NCBI RefSeq assembly: GCF_030604225.1
Contig: NZ_JAUVWH010000010.1
Span: forward strand, 1 to 36,929
Source of the DNA: Geoalkalibacter sp.
GTDB taxonomy: Bacteria > Desulfobacterota > Desulfuromonadia > Desulfuromonadales > Geoalkalibacteraceae
Direction: 5' to 3'
DNA: 36,929 nucleotides
In this document: positions 21,706 through 29,532 of the stretch, in pieces
Layout: every line of letters starts with the position of its first letter
Position numbering within the stretch: the first letter of the stretch is position 1
Notes under the pieces: generated by a model
What the model was told of the DNA's origin: nothing
Seen by the model: the letters and a program-made list of their open reading frames with translations, nothing else
Databases searched by the model: none
Made by a program: the position numbers and the translations under genes

Positions 21706-23079
21706 GTGGATTACGCCGATCGGGCAACCATTGCCGGTCCCGCCACGGTCTTCGGCCAGGGCGGGATCGGCATCATCCGGGTTTCCGGCGAAGGTGCCCT
21801 GCCCCTGTTGCGGCGGATTTTCCAAACCCAGCGCCCCACCTCGGCGTTCACCAGTCATCGGCTTTATTATGGCCGCATTGTCGATGAGAGCGGTGATGCG
21901 GTCGATGAGGCCATGGCCGTGTACATGCGCGCGCCCTACACCTACACCCGCGAAGACGTGGTGGAATTGCACTGCCATGGCGGAGCCGTCGTCGGTCGCC
22001 GGGTTCTCGATTTGCTAATGGCCCAGGGCGCGCGTCTCGCCCTGCCGGGGGAATTCACCCTGCGCGCCTTTCTCAACGGACGCATCGATCTCAGCCAGGC
22101 TGAAGGCGTCATGGAGGTGATTGGCGCCCAATCGCTGTTGGGGCAAAAAATCGCCCTGCGCCACCTCCAGGGCCGGTTGCGCGACACCTGCACGGCGCTG
22201 CGGGAGCGGTTATGCGATGCCCTGGCCCTGGTGGAAGCCTGGATTGATTTCCCCGAGGAAGATCTCGACCCCGCAACCCAGGAGGCCATCGGCGGCCTGA
22301 TCATTCAAGTCCATGCGCAACTTCAAGGACTGATCGACAGCTTTCGCACCGGGCGGGTCCTGCGCGAGGGCGTCGGCGTGCTGATTCTCGGGCGGCCCAA
22401 TGTCGGCAAGAGTTCCCTGCTCAATGCGCTGCTCGGCAGTTCGCGCGCCATCGTCACCGAATTGCCCGGGACCACCCGGGATACCATTGAGGAACAACTT
22501 GATTTGGCGGGGCTGCGGGTGCGGCTCATCGATACCGCCGGGCTGCGGCAGAGCGCCGATCTGGTCGAGCAGGAAGGCGTTCGCCGCAGCCGCGATAAAA
22601 TCGCCGAGGCTGATTTGATCCTACTGGTAATTGACGGGCACCAAGGAGCCGTCGCCGAGGATCTCGCCGTGCTCGAGGCCTGTGGCGACAAACCGGTGCT
22701 GCTGGTCATCAACAAGCAGGATCTCGGCGCGCGCGCTCTCCCCGAGGCGTTTTCCGGCCTGTCCCGGATTTATCTTTCCGCGCGCACCGGAGAAGGCATG
22801 CCCCTACTGCGGGACGGCATTCGCCAGGTCTTTCTCGCGCGGGAGCCGCAAGCCGACCAGGAATCCCTGGTCGTCACCGAAGCGCGTCATCATGATTGTT
22901 TTACCCGTTGCCTGGACGCCCTGCACCGCGCCCTCGGGACCCTTCAAAAGAAAGAGTCCCTGGAATTTTTAGCCTTCGAGTTGCACGCCGCTCTGGATAT
23001 CCTCGGCGAAATCACCGGCGAAACCGCGCCCGAGGACATTATTCAGCGAATTTTTTCCAAATTCTGCATCGGCAAGTAG
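21706..23079 (+). CDS. mnmE: tRNA uridine-5-carboxymethylaminomethyl modification GTPase MnmE
   Basis: MnmE works with MnmG to modify U34 of certain tRNAs. The 457-residue product has an N-terminal tetrahydrofolate-binding domain (TIAGPATVFGQGGIGIIRVSG), a helical domain and an embedded G domain with G1 GRPNVGKS (229-236), TELPGTTRDT, DTAGLR and NKQD. The essential C-terminal CIGK is intact (454-457). The start is GTG at 21706, one base after the yidC stop. mnmG follows after 114 bp that contain a parS site. Confidence 0.97.
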   Translation: MDYADRATIAGPATVFGQGGIGIIRVSGEGALPLLRRIFQTQRPTSAFTSHRLYYGRIVDESGDAVDEAMAVYMRAPYTYTREDVVELHCHGGAVVGRRVLDLLMAQGARLALPGEFTLRAFLNGRIDLSQAEGVMEVIGAQSLLGQKIALRHLQGRLRDTCTALRERLCDALALVEAWIDFPEEDLDPATQEAIGGLIIQVHAQLQGLIDSFRTGRVLREGVGVLILGRPNVGKSSLLNALLGSSRAIVTELPGTTRDTIEEQLDLAGLRVRLIDTAGLRQSADLVEQEGVRRSRDKIAEADLILLVIDGHQGAVAEDLAVLEACGDKPVLLVINKQDLGARALPEAFSGLSRIYLSARTGEGMPLLRDGIRQVFLAREPQADQESLVVTEARHHDCFTRCLDALHRALGTLQKKESLEFLAFELHAALDILGEITGETAPEDIIQRIFSKFCIGK

Positions 23080-23137
23080 AGCGTCCGCTTCCCTCCATGC
23101 AGGGCCACGGCGCGCGCAGTCCCGGTGCGAACCATTA

Positions 23138-23153
23138 TGTTTCACGTGGAACA
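23138..23153. promoter_or_regulatory. parS centromere site
   Basis: TGTTTCACGTGGAACA at 23138-23153 differs at one base from the perfect palindromic ParB site TGTTTCACGTGAAACA. It lies in the mnmE-mnmG gap, about 3.4 kb from the parB gene that would encode its binding protein and about 5.6 kb from the presumed oriC. ParB nucleates here and spreads along the DNA. No second good copy was found by eye in the window. Confidence 0.9.
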
Positions 23154-23193
23154 AAAGATTTAACTCTTGAGTTTTACAAGGGAAATAACGGGT

Positions 23194-25056
23194 ATGGCGA
23201 CATTTCCGGCTAAGTCCTATGAGGTCATCGTCGTCGGGGCTGGTCATGCGGGCTGCGAGGCGGCCTTGGCCGCCGCGCGCATGGGCTGCGCGACCCTGCT
23301 TCTGACCATGAACCTCGACACGGTGGGTTTGATGTCGTGCAATCCCGCCATCGGCGGCCTGGCCAAGGGGCACCTGGTCAAGGAGATCGACGCCTTGGGC
23401 GGCGAGATGGGGCGCAACATCGATGCCACCGGCATTCAGTTTCGCACCCTCAACACCAAGAAGGGGCCGGCGGTGCGCGCCTCGCGCGCCCAAGCCGACC
23501 GCCAGTTGTACCGCCAGCGCCTCAAATTGCTCATCGAGGATCAGCCGCGCCTGGATCTCAAGCAGGGCACGGTGCAATCCCTGCTCCTCGCCGGGGAGCG
23601 GGTCGAGGGCGTGGTCACCCGGGAAGGCCTGACTTTCCGGGCGCGCGCCCTGATCCTGACCACGGGCACCTTTCTCAAGGGCCTGGTGCATGTCGGTCTC
23701 ACCAGTTTTCCCTCGGGTCGTGCCGGAGAGCCGCCGGCGGAGGGCATCAGCGATCAGCTGCGCGCCCTGGGCATGCGGGTCGGGCGCCTCAAGACCGGCA
23801 CGCCGTCGCGCCTGGATGCCCATACCATCGATTTCTCCCGCTTGGAGGAGCAGCCGGGTGATTCGCCGCCCCGCCCGTTTTCCTTCCTGACCCCGGCCAT
23901 CACCAGGCCGCAGGTGCCCTGCCACATCACCTACACCAACGAGCGCACCCATGAGGTGATCCGCTCCGGGCTGCATCGCTCACCCCTGTACACGGGCAAG
24001 ATATCCGGCGTGGGGGCGCGCTACTGCCCCTCGGTGGAAGACAAGGTCATGCGTTTTCCCGAAAAGGATCGCCATCAGGTATTCCTTGAGCCCGAGGGCC
24101 TGCAAACCCGCGAAATCTATCCCAACGGCGTGTCGAGTTCCCTGCCGCCCGATGTCCAGCTCGCTTTCCTGCGCACCATCGCGGGCCTGGAGCGGGTCGA
24201 GATCATGCGCCCCGGCTACGCCATCGAATACGATTATTTTCCCCCCACCCAGCTGCGTCCGACCCTGGAGACCCGCGACCTTGCCGGGCTCTATCACGCG
24301 GGTCAGATCAACGGCACCTCGGGTTACGAGGAAGCCGCCGCCCAGGGCCTGGTGGCCGGCATCAACGCGGCGCTGGCCTGCCAGGGTCGCGAACCCCTGA
24401 TGCTCACCCGCGACAATTCCTACATCGGCGTGCTCATCGACGACCTGGTGACCCTGGGCACCGAGGAACCCTATCGCATGTTCACCTCGCGCTCGGAATA
24501 CCGCCTGCTGCTTCGCGAGGACAATGCCGACCTGCGCCTGACTCCCCTGGGACGCGGGGTGGGCCTGGTCGATGAGGAACGCTGGCGCGTCTTCAACCTC
24601 AAGCAGGAACGGATCGAGGGCGGCCGTGAACTGCTGCGCCAGGGGCGGCTGCTGCCGGGTGATTCCGCGATGTTGGAGGACTTGGGCCTGAGGGGGCTGA
24701 GCGAGGCACGCAGTTGGGAGGATCTGCTGCGCCGCCCGGAAATCGCCCTGGCGGATCTGGCGCGCCACGTGGCGGAGCTGCGCGCCCTCGATCCGGCGGT
24801 GGCCGAACAGATTGAAATTCAGGTGAAATACGCCGGCTACATCGCCCGTCAGCAGGAGATGGTGGAGCGTTTTCGGCGCACCGAGGCGGTGCGCATTCCC
24901 GAGGATCTGGACTACACGGCGATTCCCGGGCTCACCGCGGAGGTGCGCGAGAAACTCCAGCGGGTGCGGCCTCACACCCTGGGGCAGGCGGCGCGCATTT
25001 CGGGGGTGACCCCGGCCGCCGTGGCGATTCTCTCCGTAGCCTTGCGGAGACGCTGA
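23194..25056 (+). CDS. mnmG: tRNA uridine-5-carboxymethylaminomethyl modification enzyme MnmG
   Basis: MnmG is the FAD-dependent partner of MnmE. The 620-residue product begins with the dinucleotide-binding motif VIVVGAGHAGCEAALAAARMG and contains MSCNPAIGGLAKGHLVKEID. The middle carries the PSRLDAHTIDF and YCPSVEDKV segments and the cysteine-containing GARYCPS stretch. The C-terminal helical domain binding MnmE is complete (KYAGYIARQQEMVERFR, YTAIPGLTAEVREKL). The ATG at 23194 is chosen; AAGGGA lies 10 bases upstream, and the TTG nine codons earlier would bury this site. rsmG starts 1 bp after the stop. Confidence 0.97.
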   Translation: MATFPAKSYEVIVVGAGHAGCEAALAAARMGCATLLLTMNLDTVGLMSCNPAIGGLAKGHLVKEIDALGGEMGRNIDATGIQFRTLNTKKGPAVRASRAQADRQLYRQRLKLLIEDQPRLDLKQGTVQSLLLAGERVEGVVTREGLTFRARALILTTGTFLKGLVHVGLTSFPSGRAGEPPAEGISDQLRALGMRVGRLKTGTPSRLDAHTIDFSRLEEQPGDSPPRPFSFLTPAITRPQVPCHITYTNERTHEVIRSGLHRSPLYTGKISGVGARYCPSVEDKVMRFPEKDRHQVFLEPEGLQTREIYPNGVSSSLPPDVQLAFLRTIAGLERVEIMRPGYAIEYDYFPPTQLRPTLETRDLAGLYHAGQINGTSGYEEAAAQGLVAGINAALACQGREPLMLTRDNSYIGVLIDDLVTLGTEEPYRMFTSRSEYRLLLREDNADLRLTPLGRGVGLVDEERWRVFNLKQERIEGGRELLRQGRLLPGDSAMLEDLGLRGLSEARSWEDLLRRPEIALADLARHVAELRALDPAVAEQIEIQVKYAGYIARQQEMVERFRRTEAVRIPEDLDYTAIPGLTAEVREKLQRVRPHTLGQAARISGVTPAAVAILSVALRRR

Positions 25057-25057
25057 G

Positions 25058-25705
25058 ATGAGCGAGCTCGACCAGCTGCGCTTTTGCCTGCGCGCCCTGG
25101 GCCTGGTGCTGCCCGCCGACGGCGAGGCGCGCTTGCTCGCTTTTCAGCAGGAATTGCTGGCCTGGAACCGCAAATTCAACCTAACCGCCATTCGCGATCC
25201 GCTCGAGAGCGTGGAGAAGCATCTGGTGGATTCCCTCACGCCCTTGCCCCTGCTTGTTCCCGGTGAGCGCCTGCTGGATCTCGGCTCGGGGGCCGGTCTG
25301 CCGGCCCTGCCCCTGAAGATCGCCCGCCCCGAGATGCCGGTGGTGTCCCTCGATTCCCAGGAAAAAAAGATCCTTTTTCAGCGCCATGTGGCGCGCAAGC
25401 TGGGCCTGCGCGACTTTACCGCGGTCTGCGCGCGCATCGAGGACTTCGCCGCGCGAAGCGCCGAGCAGGGCGCCTATTCCCTGGTGATCGCCCGCGCCCT
25501 GGCCTCCCTGGAGCAGCTTCTGGCCTGGGCCGCGCCCCTGGTGGCGGAGAATGGACGCTTCATCGCCATGAAGGCCCAGGAGGAGGATGGCGATCCGGCC
25601 CTGTTGGCGGAACAGGCCGGTTTTCGCCTGCTGGCGGAAGAAGCCTTGTGTCTGCCGGTGAGTGGCGCGCAGCGGCGTCTCCAGGTGTTCGGTCGCGCCC
25701 GCTGA
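25058..25705 (+). CDS. rsmG: 16S rRNA (guanine-527-N7) methyltransferase RsmG
   Basis: RsmG methylates G527 of 16S rRNA using S-adenosylmethionine. The 215-residue product has WNRKFNLTAIRDPLESVEKHLVDSL, the SAM-binding loop LLDLGSGAGLPALPL, and the VIARALASLEQLLAWA segment. The usual GxPG of the loop reads GLPA here, a mild change. It is tightly coupled to mnmG (1 bp gap). The 93 bp after it contain a promoter-like sequence for parA. Confidence 0.95.
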   Translation: MSELDQLRFCLRALGLVLPADGEARLLAFQQELLAWNRKFNLTAIRDPLESVEKHLVDSLTPLPLLVPGERLLDLGSGAGLPALPLKIARPEMPVVSLDSQEKKILFQRHVARKLGLRDFTAVCARIEDFAARSAEQGAYSLVIARALASLEQLLAWAAPLVAENGRFIAMKAQEEDGDPALLAEQAGFRLLAEEALCLPVSGAQRRLQVFGRAR

Positions 25706-25755
25706 AGGGCCGCGGAGCGGGATTTTTCTGTTTCCCGTGACCTTGCCGGCTGTGC

Positions 25756-25761
25756 TAGAAT
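25756..25761 (+). promoter_or_regulatory. Candidate extended -10 promoter of parA
   Basis: TGCTAGAAT ends in TAGAAT (25756-25761), five of six matches to TATAAT with TG one base upstream. No convincing -35 is seen 16-18 bases earlier. It lies 38 bases before the parA ATG in the 93-bp rsmG-parA gap. Confidence 0.4.
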
Positions 25762-25798
25762 CGGGCTTTCGATTTTTCCGCGAGGAGTCTCCATCGAC

Positions 25799-26563
25799 AT
25801 GGCCAAGATCATCGCAATCGCCAACCAGAAGGGGGGCGTGGGCAAGACCACCACGGCGGTCAACCTCGCCGCGTCCCTCGCGGCGGCGGAAAAGCGCACG
25901 CTGCTGGTGGATATGGACCCTCAGGCCAACGCCTGCACTGGCTTGGGCATCGACAAGACCAAGCTCAAGCACACCGTCTACCATGCCTTGCTCGGCGAGG
26001 CCGACGCCCGTTCCATTCTCGTCGGCACCGATCTCGATCTGCTGCGCGTGCTGCCGTCCAATACCGACCTCATCGGCGCCGAAATCGAGCTGGTTACCGC
26101 CCTGGCGCGGGAAGTCAAGCTCAAGAGCGCCCTGGATCCCCTGCGCAACGAGTTCGACTTCATCGTCATCGACTGCCCGCCGTCCCTCGGGCTGCTCACC
26201 GTCAACGCCCTGACCGCCGCCGATTCGGTGCTGGTGCCCCTGCAATGTGAGTTCTATGCCATGGAGGGGCTCTCCCAGTTGATGACCACCATCCGCATCA
26301 TCAAGACCCAGCTCAATCCGCGCCTGGAAATTCACGGCATTCTGCTGACCATGTTCGACGGCCGCAACAATCTCTCCCACCAGGTTTCCGAGGAAATCCG
26401 CCAGCACTTCGACGGCAAGGTCTTTCACACAGTCATTCCGCGCAACGTGCGTCTGTCCGAGGCCCCCAGCCACGGCGTGCCGGTGCTGCTCTACGACGTG
26501 AATTCCAAAGGCACCGCGGCCTATCTCGATCTGGCGCGGGAAATCATCGGCATGGGAGGCTGA
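25799..26563 (+). CDS. parA: Chromosome partitioning ATPase ParA (Soj)
   Basis: ParA is a Walker-type ATPase that binds DNA non-specifically and moves ParB-parS complexes. The 254-residue product has the deviant Walker A motif KGGVGKTTT at residues 11-19, LLVDMDPQANA, IVIDCPPSLGLLTVNAL and the IPRNVRLSEAPSHG segment, and it lacks the N-terminal DNA-binding domain of plasmid type Ia ParA. Its short form fits the chromosomal Soj group. GAGGAG precedes the ATG by 11 bases. parB begins 1 bp after its stop. Confidence 0.97.
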   Translation: MAKIIAIANQKGGVGKTTTAVNLAASLAAAEKRTLLVDMDPQANACTGLGIDKTKLKHTVYHALLGEADARSILVGTDLDLLRVLPSNTDLIGAEIELVTALAREVKLKSALDPLRNEFDFIVIDCPPSLGLLTVNALTAADSVLVPLQCEFYAMEGLSQLMTTIRIIKTQLNPRLEIHGILLTMFDGRNNLSHQVSEEIRQHFDGKVFHTVIPRNVRLSEAPSHGVPVLLYDVNSKGTAAYLDLAREIIGMGG

Positions 26564-26564
26564 G

Positions 26565-27425
26565 ATGGCCAAGCGACCCGCCCTCGGCCGGGGCATGGGC
26601 GCGCTGCTCGGCAGCGTCGCCGAGCCCGCCGAACGCTCCAGATATTTTCTCTGCCCCGTCGAGGAGCTGCGCCCCCATGCCGGTCAGCCGCGCAAAAGCT
26701 TCGACGACGCCAAGATGGAGGAACTGGTCGCCTCCATCCGTGAGAAGGGCATCATCCAGCCGCTGGTGGTGCGCCGCGAAGGCGAGCACTACCAGATCAT
26801 CGCCGGCGAACGGCGCTGGCGGGCGGCGCGCAAGGCGGGCCTGCGCGACGTGCCGGTGGTGATTCAGGATGTTTCCGAGGACTGGGCGCTGGAAATGGCG
26901 CTTATCGAAAACATCCAGCGCGAGGATCTCAATCCCATCGAGGAGGCGGAAGCCTACCGCAACCTGGTGAGCAATTTCGATCTCACCCAGGAGGAAGTGG
27001 CGCGGCGGGTCGGCAAGGAGCGCTCCTCGGTAACCAATGCCCTGCGCCTGCTCAAGCTGCCGGACGCGGTGCGTCAGGATCTGCGCGACAACCGCCTGAG
27101 CATGGGGCACGCCCGGGCCCTCCTCGGGCTGGATAACGCCGAGGACATTCTCGAGGCGAGCGGCGAACTCCAGCGCAAGCAACTCTCGGTGCGCGAGACC
27201 GAGGCCCTGGTCAAGCGCATCAAGAACTTCGGCAGCCCGCGCCGCCAGCGCCCCGCCAAGGCCGAGCCCAGCGCGCAGCTGCTGCGCTTCGCCGAGGAGC
27301 TCCAGCAGTCCCTCGGCGCCGAGGTGCGCATCGCGCCACGCGGCAAGAAGGGCGGGCGCATCGAAATTTCCTACACCTCGGCCGCCGAGCTGGAGCGATT
27401 GCTCGGGCGCCTGGGAGGTTCCTGA
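26565..27425 (+). CDS. parB: Chromosome partitioning protein ParB (Spo0J)
   Basis: ParB is a CTP-dependent DNA clamp that loads at parS. The 286-residue product opens with RPALGRGMGALLG, the usual ParA-stimulating N-terminus. It has the CTP-binding motif GERRWRA (81-87), ENIQREDLNPIEEA (115-128), a helix-turn-helix around 138-165 (LTQEEVARRVGKERSSVTNAL) that reads parS, and a basic linker followed by a C-terminal dimerisation domain. Its likely target is the parS at 23138. A bactofilin gene starts 41 bp downstream. Confidence 0.97.
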   Translation: MAKRPALGRGMGALLGSVAEPAERSRYFLCPVEELRPHAGQPRKSFDDAKMEELVASIREKGIIQPLVVRREGEHYQIIAGERRWRAARKAGLRDVPVVIQDVSEDWALEMALIENIQREDLNPIEEAEAYRNLVSNFDLTQEEVARRVGKERSSVTNALRLLKLPDAVRQDLRDNRLSMGHARALLGLDNAEDILEASGELQRKQLSVRETEALVKRIKNFGSPRRQRPAKAEPSAQLLRFAEELQQSLGAEVRIAPRGKKGGRIEISYTSAAELERLLGRLGGS

Positions 27426-27466
27426 AATCACGCGAGGCCCTTGGGCCCAAGAGCATGAGGACCGCT

Positions 27467-27886
27467 ATGTTTGGTAAAAAGCCCGCCAAGGCGGCGACCC
27501 CCCTGGAAAAAAGCGATATCAAGGCCTTTCTCGGCCCCGGCAGTCAGTTCGAGGGCAACATGGCCTTCACCGAGATCGTGCGCCTCGACGGGCTGTTTCG
27601 CGGCGAGATCCACAGCCAGGATACCCTGATTGTCGGCCAAAGCGGGGAACTGCAGGCGGAAATCAAGGTCGGCACCCTGATCCTGAGCGGCAAGCTCAAG
27701 GGCAACGTGACGGCGGACATCCGCGTCGAGTTGCGCGCGCCGGCCGAAGTCGAGGGCAATATCGCCACGCCGGTGCTGACGGTGGAGGAAGGGGTGGTGT
27801 TCAACGGCAGCCTGCAAATGCGCCAGCCGGCGCCCCAGAGCCCGGCGAAGGGCGGCGGCAACGGGGCCAGGAAGAGCGGCGACTAA
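27467..27886 (+). CDS. Bactofilin
   Basis: Bactofilins are polymerising beta-helix proteins that act as cytoskeletal scaffolds. The 139-residue product has the DUF583 core between about residues 22 and 115, with repeated beta-helix turns such as IVRLDGLFRGEIHSQDTLIVGQ, GTLILSGKLKGNV and VELRAPAEVEGNI, flanked by basic and Pro/Gly-rich tails. The ATG at 27467 is preferred because GAGG lies 6 bases upstream; an ATG at 27455 would contain that site. It follows parB by 41 bp on the same strand, as bactofilins do next to parAB in Myxococcus, so a role in anchoring the segregation machinery is plausible but inferred. Confidence 0.93.
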   Translation: MFGKKPAKAATPLEKSDIKAFLGPGSQFEGNMAFTEIVRLDGLFRGEIHSQDTLIVGQSGELQAEIKVGTLILSGKLKGNVTADIRVELRAPAEVEGNIATPVLTVEEGVVFNGSLQMRQPAPQSPAKGGGNGARKSGD

Positions 27887-27890
27887 GCCG

Positions 27891-27920
27891 TTGACATCCG
27901 CGCGGCCGCTGTGGTATTGA
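27891..27920 (+). promoter_or_regulatory. Candidate promoter of the alanine-leader/aminotransferase unit
   Basis: TTGACA at 27891-27896 is a perfect -35. TATTGA at 27915-27920 follows after 18 bases, preceded by TGG, which gives an extended -10. It starts 5 bp after the bactofilin stop and would give a leader RNA of about 240 bases to the aminotransferase ATG. The -10 itself is a weak match. Confidence 0.5.
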
Positions 27921-27969
27921 CTTCCATCCGGCTCGGGCCGAGAAAACCCAGCAATAAAGGCAATCCTCC

Positions 27970-28056
27970 ATGATCCATGCATCCGTGCGAGCTAGCAGCG
28001 CGGCCGCCGCGGCGACCGCAGCCCTTATTCAGGCAGATCGCTGTCGCATGGCGTAG
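27970..28056 (+). CDS. Alanine-rich leader peptide (28 residues), putative attenuator
   Basis: This short reading frame starts at ATG 27970 with AAAGG (27956-27960) nine bases upstream and stops at TAG 28054-28056. It encodes 28 residues, 11 of them alanine; residues 11-15 are five consecutive alanines, and with 17 and 18 seven of eight residues are alanine. All four alanine codons are used. The frame lies between a promoter-like sequence and an intrinsic terminator (28082-28114), upstream of a gene resembling the alanine aminotransferase AlaA. This is the arrangement of a ribosome-mediated attenuator such as hisL or thrL, here with alanine as the sensed residue. Expression is not shown; the alanine run could be a GC-rich chance, but position, codon run and terminator coincide. 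Confidence 0.6.
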   Translation: MIHASVRASSAAAAATAALIQADRCRMA

Positions 28057-28091
28057 TGTTCCGTTTTCCCGCGTGAAACCCAAAGGCCATG
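28012..28091 (+). promoter_or_regulatory. Alternative RNA pairing segments of the alanine attenuator
   Basis: Three segments can form competing pairs. GCGACCGCAG (28012-28021, inside the alanine codons) can pair with CTGTCGC (28041-28047) as 4 bp plus 3 bp around a 3-base bulge. CATGGC (28047-28052) is fully complementary to GCCATG (28086-28091), the left arm of the terminator. A ribosome stalled at the alanine codons would cover the first segment and free the second to capture the terminator arm. The pairs are short, so this is a model, not a proven fold. Confidence 0.45.
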
Positions 28092-28114
28092 GGCAGCTTG
28101 CTCGTGGCTTTTTT
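28082..28114 (+). terminator. Intrinsic terminator (attenuator) before the aminotransferase gene
   Basis: Bases 28082-28094 pair with 28100-28112 as an uninterrupted 13-bp stem with three G-U pairs, around the loop AGCTT. The stem runs into six T residues (28109-28114). It stands 56 bp before the ATG of the aminotransferase and 25 bp after the leader-peptide stop. It could also serve as the end of the parAB-bactofilin transcript. Confidence 0.82.
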
Positions 28115-28170
28115 GCTTTCCAGGACCCTGGCAGCCAGAGCCGATTCTGGCCAGAACACGGAGAATTCTC

Positions 28171-29475
28171 ATGCGCAACAACATCGTGCACATCGGAGCG
28201 GGCGAGCTGACCTACGAAATCCGGGCCATCGTCGCCATCGCCGAAAAGCTCAACAAACTGGGCATCAAGACCAACATGGAAAACATCGGCGATCCCATCG
28301 CCAAGGGCGAGAAGATCCCGGTGTGGATGAAAAAAATCGTCGCCGATCTGGCCATGAAGGATTGTTCCTACGGCTACTGCGCCACCAAGGGCCTGTTGGA
28401 AACCCGCGAATTTATTGCAAATGTGACCAATTCTCGCGGCAAGACCCAGATCACCGCCGAGGACATCATCTTCTTCAACGGCCTGGGCGACGCCATCCAG
28501 AAAGTCTACGGCTTTTTGCGCCGCGAGGCGCGGGTCATCGGCCCCTCCCCCACCTACTCCACCCATTCCTCGGGCGAGGCGGCCCATGCCGGCCAGCGTC
28601 CCGTCACCTACCGCCTCGACCCGGACAACAACTGGTATCCCGATCTGGATGATCTGCGCCTCTCGGTCAAGTACAATCCGGCCATCAGCGGCATTCTCAT
28701 CATCAATCCGGACAACCCCACCGGCGCGGTGTACCCCGAGCGCATCCTGCGCGAGATCGTCGCCATCGCCAAGGAATACGACCTGTTCATCATCTGCGAC
28801 GAGATCTACCACAACCTGGTCTACAACGGCGAATCGACCAAGCCCATTTCCGATCTCATCGGTGAGGTGCCGGCCATCGCCATGAAGGGCATCAGCAAGG
28901 AGGTGCCCTGGCCGGGCGCGCGTTGCGGCTGGATCGAAGTCTACAACGCCGACCGCGATCCCATGTTCAAGCGCTACATCCAGAGCATCCTCGATTCGAA
29001 AATGGTCGAGGTCTGCTCCACCACCCTGCCGCAGAAGGCGATTCCGCCCATCCTCAGCCACCCCGAGTACCCCAAGTTCCTCGAGGAGCGCAAGGCGCGC
29101 TACGAGCGGCATTCCAACATCGCCTACGATATTCTCAAGGAAGTGCCGGGCATCCGTGTCAACCGCACCAACGGTGCCTTTTACATGAGCGTGGCGTTCA
29201 AGCCGGACCAGCTGACCGAGCGCCAGAGCCTGCCCATCGCCAACCCCGAGGTCCGGGAGTTGGTGGAGGGGCTGGTCAACCAGCCGGGGGTGTCCCTGGA
29301 CAAGCGTTTCGTCTATTACCTGCTGGCCTCCACCGGCATCTGCGTGGTGCCCCTCTCCTCCTTCTGCACCCCGGAGATGGGCTTTCGCATCACCCTGCTG
29401 GAGCTCAACGAAAAGGAATTCACCAGCATTTTCAAAACCATCGCCGAAAAGATCATGGAGTACCTCAATTCCTGA
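28171..29475 (+). CDS. PLP-dependent aminotransferase, AlaA-like (probable alanine-forming)
   Basis: The 434-residue product is a fold-type I class I/II aminotransferase. It shares with E. coli AlaA the N-terminal YEIR, the ENIGDP..KGE region, GYCATKGLLETREFI, a DNNWYPDLDDLR segment and ILIINPDNPTGAVYP. The PLP-binding lysine is K243 in KGISKEVPWPGARCGW. AlaA makes alanine from pyruvate and glutamate; here that substrate is inferred from similarity and from the alanine-rich leader upstream, and aspartate or another amino acid remains possible. CGGAGA lies 6 bases before the ATG. It stands alone after the attenuator; the ligase gene 57 bp downstream may share its transcript. Confidence 0.88.
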   Translation: MRNNIVHIGAGELTYEIRAIVAIAEKLNKLGIKTNMENIGDPIAKGEKIPVWMKKIVADLAMKDCSYGYCATKGLLETREFIANVTNSRGKTQITAEDIIFFNGLGDAIQKVYGFLRREARVIGPSPTYSTHSSGEAAHAGQRPVTYRLDPDNNWYPDLDDLRLSVKYNPAISGILIINPDNPTGAVYPERILREIVAIAKEYDLFIICDEIYHNLVYNGESTKPISDLIGEVPAIAMKGISKEVPWPGARCGWIEVYNADRDPMFKRYIQSILDSKMVEVCSTTLPQKAIPPILSHPEYPKFLEERKARYERHSNIAYDILKEVPGIRVNRTNGAFYMSVAFKPDQLTERQSLPIANPEVRELVEGLVNQPGVSLDKRFVYYLLASTGICVVPLSSFCTPEMGFRITLLELNEKEFTSIFKTIAEKIMEYLNS

Positions 29476-29532
29476 GTCGCGGACGATAAACGGAGCCCTT
29501 GCCCTTTCCCACGCCGGTGATAAGGTTTGCCC

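Noticed and set aside
28058-28076. A second parS-like sequence (CGCGTGAAACC)
   Set aside because: Only one half matches the consensus; about five of sixteen positions differ, too many for a ParB site.
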